Assembly (NCBI RefSeq): GCF_900129775.1
Contig: NZ_FQWV01000001.1
Span: 143,619 to 207,618, forward strand
Direction: 5' to 3'
DNA: 64,000 nt
From: Halobaculum gomorrense
Lineage (GTDB): Archaea > Halobacteriota > Halobacteria > Halobacteriales > Haloferacaceae
In this document: piece by piece, positions 43,012-50,935 of the stretch
Layout of the letters: each line of letters opens with the position of its first letter
Numbering within the stretch: position 1 is the first letter of the stretch
Notes under the pieces: generated by a model
Database searches by the model: none
Told to the model about the DNA's origin: nothing
The model's input: the letters and a program-made list of their open reading frames with translations, nothing else
Position numbers and translations under genes: made by a program

Positions 43012-43273
43012 GGCTCCGGGATTCGCCGCTCGCGGGATAAGCGTCGGGGAACCGGCGCGGGGGGACGAGTCGGGGACGATACCCGGTCTGGCAATGCCGG
43101 CGACGGTGACCGGGGTCGGGATCCGAACGCACGACTCCGACATGCGGGCGTCGACTCGACGGACGAGGTCCGGTTCGTCAGGCGGGACCGCCGGAACGGG
43201 GGACAGGGAGGCGAACGTACGACCCGTCCGGCTCACTGCCCGCCGGTCGGCTGTGGGTCGGTCCGCCTGCGGT

Positions 43274-45433
43274 TCACTCGGGATGTGGCGACATGATCGC
43301 GTTGTCGTGGAACAGCGGATCGAACTGGTAGAAGACGAACCCCGACGCCCGTGCCCCCTCGATGGTGGTGGTGACGTCGCCGTTCCCCTTCACCGGGGCC
43401 CCCTGTGCGTACGTCTCGTCGATCCAGTAGCCGTCGCTGCCGTCGGTTCCGTTCCTGTACAGCGTCCCGTTCTCCGGGCTCAGATACCAGAACGGCTTCC
43501 ACAGCGGCGTCGGCGGGATGATGTCGCCGCCGGCGTCGTCGGGGTTGCGGAGGAACTTCGGGAAGACGAGTTCCTCGTCCCCGTCGCCGTCGACGTCCAT
43601 GTTCGTCAGTCCCCGCGGGTGGACGCCGCTGAGGTCGCCCGTGGGCATCTTCGCGACGCCGAACTGCTCCGTTCGACGACCCATCAACAGCCCCTCGGTT
43701 CCGTCACTCTCGTGGAGCTTCTCGGCGCTCGGGTCGTCGGCGGTTCCGATGATCTCCTTCGGCGGGTCGAACCGCCAGGTGTTGGTCCCGTCGGTCGTGG
43801 AGAACCGGTAGCCTGCGTGCGCGTCGCCGCCGCCATCGGTCAACGACTCCAGTATCTCGCGGTCGGTCGATCGGGGGAACACGTCGTACTGCCGGATCAC
43901 GTCCTTGTGTGGACGGAACCCCCAGCCGGAGCGCCACTGCATCTCGGCGCTCTTGGGGCCGCCGTACAACGGCTTGAAATTCATGATCTCGAAGCTGTGG
44001 CTCGCGCCCGACAGGTCCAGCGAGTCCGGGGCCGTCCGGATATCGTCGCCGACGCGGTAGCCGAAGTCGACCGCCCGGTAGTAGTGGGTGTGGTCGTCGA
44101 GGTTGATCACCTTCACCTCGAACTGGTCGCCCTGGCTCCACGGCTCCATCGTGTCGGCTCCGTCGGGGCCGTCGCCGTACATCTCGTTGTTGGCGTAGAC
44201 GGTGACGTAGCTGTACGGCCCGAACGTCCCGCGGTCGATACCCTCGCTCTCGAGGACGTCCCACGCCTCCGGGGGAAGCTGAAGCGGGTCGGTCATGAGA
44301 TCGACCCACTCGTCGGCCGTTCCCCGCGGGTCGGTGCCGGGGTCGGTGAGCATCGCGTTGACCTCGCTCGGGTCGGCCGTGTCGTCCAGAACCGCCCTGG
44401 CGACGGTGTGGGCTTTTTTCTCGGGGGCGGCGTCGCCGATGTCGTCGATCGAGAGGTTGCGGTTCCGGACGGTGAAACTCTTGCTTGGCGAATCGAGGAC
44501 GACCTCGCCGTCGATCTCGGTCTCGAAGACGGGCTGGAGGAACTGGATCTTCGGCGGGTGGTCGCGCCACCCCCACGTGTAGATGCCCCTGAGTAGGCCC
44601 AGCGGCGGCTTGTTCACCGAGACGTGTGCGACCTCGTCGGTGTGAACCTCGCTCCAGGTGGAGTCGAAGATCTTGAACGGGAGGCCGGCCGCGTCGTTGA
44701 CGGCCGTTCCGGGGGAGAGTTCCTCGCGCTCCAGGGAGTAGACGTGGTAGTTCACCCGGAGCAGGTCGTGCGGATGGGCGTCGACGGGGACCCGCAGGAG
44801 GAACGTGTCGGCGTCGAACGATTCCCCGTACCAGAGCATGTTGACGTCGACCTCCCAGACGGTGTGTTGTGTGCCGTCGATGCTGGTCCGGGTCTCGCCG
44901 GAATCGCGCAGACGCTTCATTTTGTACTCGCCGTCGACCTGGTCGTCGAGCGGCCCGCCCTGCGAGTAATTCAACAGCCGGAACCCGTCGTAGATGCGCC
45001 CCGCGGTCTCGCCCGTGAGGATGGCCTCGACCTCGCCGGCCGCGTTGTCCATGGCCGCCGTGTCGCCGTCCTCGGCAGCCTTCGAGAGTTCCTCCAGCGC
45101 CGCCCGGAGGTCGTCGTGCGGGTCGCTGACGCGGGTGATCTCGTGGCCGCGAACGCTGGTCGCCCCGTCCGCGTCCTCGACCGTGTGACTGACTACCTGG
45201 TGAAGTTCGCCGTCCTTGACCTGGTCAGTGTTGGGGATACGAACGGCCGACCCCGACAGTTTCGTCCTGACCGGCTCGAGGATCCCCGGGTCGTTGGGGT
45301 CGGTCGCCGCCGCCGCCGTTCCGACCGCGGGGAGTCCCGCCGCCGCGACCCCGGCCGCTCCACCGATGAGGCGCATGTAGTCCCGTCGTCCGATGCTCGT
45401 CTCCGTCCCGTCGGGTGTCTCGTCCTCTGACAT
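43274..45433 (-). CDS. Large Tat-exported protein of unknown function
   Basis: A 719-residue protein from ATG 45433 with a Tat signal SIGRRDYMRLIGGAAGVAAAGLPAVGTAAAA (about residues 13-43) and no lipobox. The mature part shows no membrane helix. It includes an Asp-rich calcium-binding-like loop (NMDVDGDGDEELVFPKFLRN, about 620) as in FG-GAP or dockerin-type repeats, His-containing LDDHTHYYRAVDFGYRVG and a C-terminus QFDPLFHDNAIMSPHPE. I do not recognise a family. It should lie at or outside the cell surface. The 80-bp palindromic repeat sits directly upstream of its promoter region. Confidence 0.75.
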   Translation of the reverse strand: MSEDETPDGTETSIGRRDYMRLIGGAAGVAAAGLPAVGTAAAATDPNDPGILEPVRTKLSGSAVRIPNTDQVKDGELHQVVSHTVEDADGATSVRGHEITRVSDPHDDLRAALEELSKAAEDGDTAAMDNAAGEVEAILTGETAGRIYDGFRLLNYSQGGPLDDQVDGEYKMKRLRDSGETRTSIDGTQHTVWEVDVNMLWYGESFDADTFLLRVPVDAHPHDLLRVNYHVYSLEREELSPGTAVNDAAGLPFKIFDSTWSEVHTDEVAHVSVNKPPLGLLRGIYTWGWRDHPPKIQFLQPVFETEIDGEVVLDSPSKSFTVRNRNLSIDDIGDAAPEKKAHTVARAVLDDTADPSEVNAMLTDPGTDPRGTADEWVDLMTDPLQLPPEAWDVLESEGIDRGTFGPYSYVTVYANNEMYGDGPDGADTMEPWSQGDQFEVKVINLDDHTHYYRAVDFGYRVGDDIRTAPDSLDLSGASHSFEIMNFKPLYGGPKSAEMQWRSGWGFRPHKDVIRQYDVFPRSTDREILESLTDGGGDAHAGYRFSTTDGTNTWRFDPPKEIIGTADDPSAEKLHESDGTEGLLMGRRTEQFGVAKMPTGDLSGVHPRGLTNMDVDGDGDEELVFPKFLRNPDDAGGDIIPPTPLWKPFWYLSPENGTLYRNGTDGSDGYWIDETYAQGAPVKGNGDVTTTIEGARASGFVFYQFDPLFHDNAIMSPHPE

Positions 45434-45460
45434 GGTGTCGTCGCCCGTGACAGCGCGTGA

Positions 45461-45540
45461 TAGTGATTGCGACGACGATGTACCGGTCCGACCGCACGCC
45501 GTCGTGCGGTCGATCCCGGAGTGACTCATCGCAATTATTA
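45461..45540. repeat. 80-bp palindromic repeat, copy B
   Basis: Eight mismatches from the copy at 9233-9312. The centre CGACCGCAC GCCGTC GTGCGGTCG is unchanged. Ends read TAGTGATTGCGA and TCGCAATTATTA, so this copy has better terminal inverted repeats. It lies 28 bases before the start codon of the Tat-exported protein gene. An AT-rich stretch with ATTATTATAATTTTTC follows at 45580-45600. Confidence 0.8.
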
Positions 45541-45706
45541 TGAGTCGATGCCACGAGTACTCTCCGGTAGTCGACGGGAATTATTATAATTTTTCTTACT
45601 ATACAGTAACGACATGTCGAGGCGACCACCGAGTAGCCGGTCGGGAAGCCGGTGTCTGTCGCGTGTGTGTGCGTGGGACCTCCCGGTCGGTGTCGGCCGC
45701 CGGAGT

Positions 45707-45726
45707 GGGTTACCGGACGGTAACCC
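45707..45726. promoter_or_regulatory. Perfect 20-bp palindrome upstream of the HxlR gene
   Basis: GGGTTACCG and CGGTAACCC are exact inverted arms with a two-base spacer. The site lies about 100 bases before the ATG at 45825 and just before a TATA-like GTATTTGTA (45739-45747). It is well placed as an operator for the winged-helix regulator itself. Confidence 0.6.
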
Positions 45727-45824
45727 GGTCCCGGACGCCCCGTATTTGTATGGTCGGCCGTCGTGTGGGAACGTCACACGCGCTACGTGTGTTCAACTGG
45801 GTGGGGGTCGATCGATCCGTCGGA

Positions 45825-46487
45825 ATGTCCACCGAACCGGAGTCAACGTCCGACGGAGCCGACGACCCGTCGAGCACCGTCGACGCGCGCGAATCGCCGT
45901 TCGACTGGCGTGCGGCCAGGGCGACCCTCGACCTGATCGGTCGCAAGTGGCACCTGTCCATCCTCGACGAGTTGCTCGCGGAGGGACCTCGACGGTTCAG
46001 CGAGTTCGAGGAGCGGCTCGACGGCGTCTCCGCGACGACGCTGTCCGACAGCCTCGGGGACCTCGAGGGGAAGGGCCTCGTCGCGCGGGAGGTGCGCGAC
46101 ACCAGGCCCGTCAGCGTCCGCTACGCGCTCACGGAGCGCGGACGGTCGCTCGACCGGGTGGTCGAGTCGCTGAAGTCGTGGGGGCGGGCGAACGTCTGTA
46201 CCAAGCGATTGATCGAGTATCGACATCATCCGGAGATCGTCTACCGACTGCTGGTCGACGAGCGGCTCTACTTCTCGGAACTGCAGGAGGTGACGGGGGT
46301 GCCGAACAAATCGCTCGCCGACAGCCTCGAACGGCTCGACGAGACCGACATCGTTCGGCGGTCAGTCGAGGACGCGAAGCCCGTCCGGGTCTCGTACTCG
46401 CTCACGGAGCGCGGGCGGTCGCTCGCGGCGGTTCTCGGATCGCTGGCGTCGTGGAGTCGACGTGAGTCGGCGGAGTGTCCGACATAG
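45825..46487 (+). CDS. Double-domain HxlR-type transcription regulator
   Basis: A 220-residue regulator with two winged helix-turn-helix domains of the HxlR family in tandem. The first contains LDLIGRKWHLSILDELLAEGPRRFSEFEERLDG and SVRYALTERGRSLDRV; the second LLVDERLYFSELQEVTGVPNKSLADSLERL and RVSYSLTERGRSLAAV. The fused copies imply that one chain binds a palindrome that usually needs a dimer. Start ATG 45825 is chosen; ATG 45750 in frame would add 25 residues. It is divergent from the Tat-exported protein gene and convergent with the siderophore operon, either of which could be a target. Confidence 0.85.
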   Translation: MSTEPESTSDGADDPSSTVDARESPFDWRAARATLDLIGRKWHLSILDELLAEGPRRFSEFEERLDGVSATTLSDSLGDLEGKGLVAREVRDTRPVSVRYALTERGRSLDRVVESLKSWGRANVCTKRLIEYRHHPEIVYRLLVDERLYFSELQEVTGVPNKSLADSLERLDETDIVRRSVEDAKPVRVSYSLTERGRSLAAVLGSLASWSRRESAECPT

Positions 46488-46548
46488 GGACCTCCCGCGG
46501 GGTCGGTCCCGCTCACCGGGTCGGGACCGGAACGGCCGACCGCCGGCG

Positions 46549-48495
46549 CTACGTCGGTCCGGCGGGGTCGGACGCGACCGGGTCGGTGCCTGACTCGTCG
46601 CCCCGCTCGTCGGCGTCGGCGACCTCGTGGAGCGCGTTCCGGACGGCGCCGTGCTCGGCGGCGTGGGGGCGGCCGGCGGCGTCGCCGTACCCCTCCTGTG
46701 TCAGGCGGTTCCGGTTGAGACACAGCTTCGTGAACTCCGGGCGGAGCAGGTCGAACGTCTCGAAGCGGTCGGACAGCTCCGGGAACCGCCGCTGGTAGTC
46801 GAGGACGGCCCCGCGCACCTGTCGCCAGAAGCGCTCCTCGTCGTATCCGTGACGGGCCGTCAGCAGGTCCGAGAGGTACCGGAACACCCCGACGAACAGC
46901 CCGCAGAAGTAGAACTGACACAGCCCCTCGGGCGGCTCCGACCGGAGCACCCCGCGGAGTTCCTCGTCCAGCCGCTCTAGCTCGGGCAGCGGCCGGTCTG
47001 AGACGTTCACGTCGTCGACGAAGTCTTTCACGCCCAGCCGCGCCGGGACGAACTCGTCGTCGAGGATCACAATCGTGTTCTCGCCGTGCGGGGAGAACAC
47101 CGTCCCGTAGCGGTAGAGGTAGTGGAGCAGGGGCGGCAGCATGGTCGCGAACAGTTCGTCGAGCCACTCGTCCACGTCGAGCGGCGACCGCTCGACGAAC
47201 TCGGAGATCACGGCCTCGCCGTCCGACTCGTGGAGCAGTGCGGCGAGCGTGACTGCCTGCTCGTCGTCGTCGATGAGGGCCGTGATCGACTCGCGCCAGA
47301 CGGCGCCCAGCAGCTCGTCGTACTGGTAGGCGTTCCCGTCGAGCTCGGCGAACTCCGGGTGATCGTAGTTGACGCCGGCGACCTCGCCCGGGAGGACGAG
47401 CTCGCACTCCTCGCGGAGGAACTCGTCGCCGTCGCGGATCTTCTTCACGTACTCGGTGACGCGCGGAGCGGCCTCGGTTCGCTCGCCCGGCAGCCCCCGC
47501 CAGACGAGCGTGTTCAGGACCTTCATCGGCAGCTTCACGTTGTGCTTCCCCGGCGCGTCGACGTTGAACATCGTGCGCACCGACTGCCCGGGGAGGTACT
47601 CGTCCTCGCCGTCGTCGAGCGGGACGAGCGCGTCCTCGGCCAGCTCCTTCGCGTACAGCGAGGTGACGACCTCCTCCCACTGGTAGTCGTGGACGGGGAT
47701 CAGGGTGTACGCGTCGGGGTCGAGCCCGCGATCAGCCAGGTCGCGCATGAACGACCCGTACTGTTCGCCGAGTTCCTCGCGGAGCAGCCCCTCGGGGTCG
47801 AGCCCCCCAACGGTCTCGAAGGCCACGCGGTCCTCGCGGGCGGCCAGCCAGCCGATCGTCGTGGTCTGGCGACACTCGGGGGCGTACGCGCGGTAGTCGT
47901 CGTAGTCCCAGCCGAGCCGCCCCTTGTTGAACGTGATCCACGGGTGGCCGGTCATCTCGCTCTCGTACTCGGCGTAGGAGAGGTCCGCGAACGAGTCGGG
48001 CGCCTCGCGCGCCTCGACGTGTGCGTCCGCGAGCAGGGTGTTCCGGTACTCCCGGATCAGGTGTCCCGCGGTCAGCTCGTCGGTGCCGAGCGTCTCGCGG
48101 GCGTCGAGGAGGAACCGGATCGGGTCGGTCGCGTCCTCCCACGCGGCGCCGTCCGCCGGCGCGGTCGACCGCTCGACCGTCCCCGGGAACACCCGGAGGC
48201 CGTCCATGAGCCGCTCCTCGGCCTCGAACCGGTAGGCGACGGCGGGGTCCTCGTCGCCGTCGCCCCCGCGCTCGCTCTCGTCCCCGCGGTCGCGCTCGCC
48301 GTCGCCCGCGAGGTCGACCCGGTAGCGTCCGCCGCGGTCGGTCGCGGCGACGCGCTCCGGGTCGATCAACTCCTCGTAGGCGAACTCCCGCAGCATCTTC
48401 GCGAGGAGGTCGCGCTCGGCGGCCTCCCAGTTGTCGGCGTCCAGTGCGTCCTGTAGCGTGTCCTCGTAGGTGTCCATCGTCGTGTCGGTGTTCAT
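46549..48495 (-). CDS. iucC: IucA/IucC family siderophore synthetase (IucC-like)
   Basis: A 648-residue NRPS-independent siderophore synthetase. Motifs include GHPWITFNKGRLGWDYDDYRAYAPE (about 180, ATP loop), IPVHDYQWEEVV (about 265), KHNVKLPMKVLNTLVWRGLP (about 320) and HGENTIVILDDE near 490. It should activate a citrate carboxyl as an adenylate and couple the second hydroxamate arm. It is the last gene of the six-gene siderophore operon; about 150 bases separate it from the monooxygenase gene, the only gap in the run. The C-terminal 40 residues are acidic and variable. Confidence 0.9.
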   Translation of the reverse strand: MNTDTTMDTYEDTLQDALDADNWEAAERDLLAKMLREFAYEELIDPERVAATDRGGRYRVDLAGDGERDRGDESERGGDGDEDPAVAYRFEAEERLMDGLRVFPGTVERSTAPADGAAWEDATDPIRFLLDARETLGTDELTAGHLIREYRNTLLADAHVEAREAPDSFADLSYAEYESEMTGHPWITFNKGRLGWDYDDYRAYAPECRQTTTIGWLAAREDRVAFETVGGLDPEGLLREELGEQYGSFMRDLADRGLDPDAYTLIPVHDYQWEEVVTSLYAKELAEDALVPLDDGEDEYLPGQSVRTMFNVDAPGKHNVKLPMKVLNTLVWRGLPGERTEAAPRVTEYVKKIRDGDEFLREECELVLPGEVAGVNYDHPEFAELDGNAYQYDELLGAVWRESITALIDDDEQAVTLAALLHESDGEAVISEFVERSPLDVDEWLDELFATMLPPLLHYLYRYGTVFSPHGENTIVILDDEFVPARLGVKDFVDDVNVSDRPLPELERLDEELRGVLRSEPPEGLCQFYFCGLFVGVFRYLSDLLTARHGYDEERFWRQVRGAVLDYQRRFPELSDRFETFDLLRPEFTKLCLNRNRLTQEGYGDAAGRPHAAEHGAVRNALHEVADADERGDESGTDPVASDPAGPT

Positions 48496-48644
48496 GTGGC
48501 GTGTCGGTCGGTCGGCGGTGCGTTCGGCCCCCGGCGGTGCGTTCGGTCCTCGACGGACGTGCTGCTCCCCGGCGGACCGTCGGTCGCTGTGCCCGCGTGC
48601 GCCGGTCCCCCGGGGCGACGTGGGCAGCGCGGGCGGCTCCGGCG

Positions 48645-50201
48645 TCAGTCGTCACCCCGCGGGGGCTCGGCCGGGCGGCCGCGGTCGTCGCCGGAGTCGG
48701 ATCCGTCTGCCTCCCCGCGGAGGCGACCGGCGGGCACGTCCTCGACGTACCGGGCCGGCGAGAAGTCCTGGAAGACGGTGTCCCGGTCGACCGGGTACGG
48801 CGAGTCCGCGAGCAGGCGGTCGAGGATCACCGCGTTCCGGTAGGTGCCGAGCCCGAGGTCGGGCGCGCCCACCCCGTGGGTGTGCACCTCGGCGTTCTGG
48901 ACGAACACCTCCCCCGGGAGGTCCCCCTCCAGCGCGTACTCGCGGCCGACGCGGGGGCGACCGTGCTCGTCGCGGTCGATACGGGGCTCCAGCGACGAGA
49001 GGAACGACGGCGTCGGGCGCTGGTATCCCGTCCCGAGCACCACCGCCTCCGTCTCGAACGCGAACGCGGTGTCCTCCTGTCGCTGGCGGCAGTCGACCCG
49101 GTAGCGGCCCGGACCGACGCGCTCGATGCCCTCCACCTCGGTCATCGCGATCATGCCCACGTCGGGGTCGCGGTCGCCGACGGAGTGCTCGTACAGCGTC
49201 TCGTAGATCTCGTCGCTCGTGTCCGGGTCGATCCCCTTGTACAGCAGGTCCTGCTCGGGGATGAGATCGTCCTTGAGCGGCTGGGGCAGGTCGTACACGT
49301 AGTCGGTGTACTCCGGCGTGAAGTGCTGGAGCCCGAGCTTCGAGTACTCCATCGGGAAGAACCCGTCCGACCGGGTGACCCAGTCGAGCCGGTAGCCGCG
49401 TTCCGGCTGTCGATCGAGCAGGTCCTGGAACACCTCCGCCGCGCTCTGTCCGGAGCCGACCACCGCGATCGACTCCGCTTCGAGCACCGACTCGCGGTTC
49501 GGCAGGTACCCCGCGGTGTGGAACACCTCGTCATCGGGGAAGCCGCGGAACGCCTCGGGGACGTACGGCCGGGAGCCGACGCCGACTACGAGGTCGCGCG
49601 CGAGGTAGCGGTACCGCTCGACCGCCGGGGCGTCCGGGTCGGTCGCCGCGGGCTCCGCGGGGTCCTCGGGCCGGATCGCGGTCACCCGGAAGTTCGCCTC
49701 CGGGTGCTCTTGCCCGACCGGCTCGATGTCGACCACCCGCCGCGAGAAGCGGGCGCACTCCAGCGACTCCGCGACCCACCGGCAGTAGTCGTCGTACTCC
49801 CGCCGGGGGATCTGGAACGTCTCGTAGAAGTAGAACTCGTACAGCCGGTCGCGCTCGCGGAGGTAGTTGAGGTAGCTGTACGGGTTCGTCGGGTCCGCGA
49901 GCGTCACCAGGTCGGCGAGGAACGGAACCTCGAGGGTCGTCCCCTCGATGAGCATCCCCTCGTGCCAGACGAACGCCGGCTTCTGTTCGAGGAAGACGGC
50001 CGAAAGCGGCACGTCGTCGCTCCCCTCGATCAGCGCAGCGAGCCCCAGGTCGAACGGGCCGAGGCCGACGCCGACGAGGTCGCGGACGCGGTCCGGGTCG
50101 CCGTCCGCGGGATCGCGGTCGACGCTGTCGGCGGGATCGGCGCGGTCGGCGTCGCCGTCGACATCGCCGCCGCCCGCGGCGTCGGTCGACCCCCCGCTCA
50201 T
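48645..50201 (-). CDS. Lysine/ornithine N-monooxygenase family enzyme (siderophore hydroxylase)
   Basis: A 518-residue flavin N-hydroxylase from ATG 50201. FAD motif DLVGVGLGPFDLGLAALIEG (about 40-60), then FLEQKPAFVWHEGMLIEGTTLEVPFLADLVTL..PTNPYSYLNYL, NADPH motif SIAVVGSGQSAAEVFQDLL (about 245) and ATGY-like VVLGTGYQRP near 385. Such enzymes hydroxylate a terminal amine; in this cluster the substrate is likely 1,3-diaminopropane or its acetyl form, giving the hydroxamate. The start overlaps the preceding acetyltransferase stop codon. The N-terminus has an acidic disordered stretch. Confidence 0.92.
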   Translation of the reverse strand: MSGGSTDAAGGGDVDGDADRADPADSVDRDPADGDPDRVRDLVGVGLGPFDLGLAALIEGSDDVPLSAVFLEQKPAFVWHEGMLIEGTTLEVPFLADLVTLADPTNPYSYLNYLRERDRLYEFYFYETFQIPRREYDDYCRWVAESLECARFSRRVVDIEPVGQEHPEANFRVTAIRPEDPAEPAATDPDAPAVERYRYLARDLVVGVGSRPYVPEAFRGFPDDEVFHTAGYLPNRESVLEAESIAVVGSGQSAAEVFQDLLDRQPERGYRLDWVTRSDGFFPMEYSKLGLQHFTPEYTDYVYDLPQPLKDDLIPEQDLLYKGIDPDTSDEIYETLYEHSVGDRDPDVGMIAMTEVEGIERVGPGRYRVDCRQRQEDTAFAFETEAVVLGTGYQRPTPSFLSSLEPRIDRDEHGRPRVGREYALEGDLPGEVFVQNAEVHTHGVGAPDLGLGTYRNAVILDRLLADSPYPVDRDTVFQDFSPARYVEDVPAGRLRGEADGSDSGDDRGRPAEPPRGDD

Positions 50202-50935
50202 CGCTCCACCCCCGCGGGGTCGGCGTCGCCGTCGCGGTCCGTCGCGGCCTCGGCGTCGCCCGCGTCGTCCGCGTCGTCGGCGCCGTCCGCGTCTCCCGGG
50301 TCTCCTGCGCCCTCCGCGGCGCGCTCGGCCGCCAGCGCGCCGGGGGAGAAGGCCCGCTCGAACCGGGCGCGCTCGCACACCAGCAGGGTCGCGTCTTTCC
50401 CCTCATGGGGGAAACGGAACTCCCCGCGGGGCCGGAAGCCGACCCGCTCGAACGCCCGGATCGCGGCGTCGTTGCGGGCGTCCGGCTCGGCGACGACCCG
50501 GTCGGTGCCGGGGTGACGGAACGCGAGGTCGGTCATCGCCCGCAGGAGGGCGGTGCCGTACCCGCGGCCGAGGTACGGTTCGGGGCCGATCAGGAGGTGG
50601 ATGCCCTGGTCGCCGTCGCGGGCGTTGTAGTGGTCCGCGAGCGGGTCCTCGGCGGCCCAGTAGCGCTCGAAGTAGCTCATCGGGACGCCGTCCACGCGGC
50701 CTACGTACGGGGTGACGTGGTCGTCGTCGAGCCGCTCGGAGAGCGCCCGGCGGAACGCCGGCAGCGGGGCGCCCATCTCCCAGTAGGGGCGCACGTGCTC
50801 GCTCGTGAGCCACGCGTGGAGGCGGTCGAGGTCTCGCGGGAGCTCGACCGGACGGAACGACACCGTCCGGTCGACGCCCGGCGCGGGGCGGCGGTACTCG
50901 CAGTCGTCGGACAGCAGGCTGAGCGCGTCAGTCAT
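50198..50935 (-). CDS. Siderophore-type GNAT N-acetyltransferase
   Basis: A 245-residue acetyltransferase from ATG 50935. Motif A of the GNAT fold reads GIHLLIGPEPYLGRGYGTALLRAMTDLAF (about 110-138), with the acetyl-CoA loop GRGYG, and the SVSF-like start and WMGAPLPAFRRAL region match IucB/AcsA-type siderophore acetylases. It should acetylate the N-hydroxylated diamine. The C-terminal 55 residues are acidic and low complexity. The ATG overlaps the end of the iucA-like gene. Confidence 0.9.
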   Translation of the reverse strand: MTDALSLLSDDCEYRRPAPGVDRTVSFRPVELPRDLDRLHAWLTSEHVRPYWEMGAPLPAFRRALSERLDDDHVTPYVGRVDGVPMSYFERYWAAEDPLADHYNARDGDQGIHLLIGPEPYLGRGYGTALLRAMTDLAFRHPGTDRVVAEPDARNDAAIRAFERVGFRPRGEFRFPHEGKDATLLVCERARFERAFSPGALAAERAAEGAGDPGDADGADDADDAGDAEAATDRDGDADPAGVER

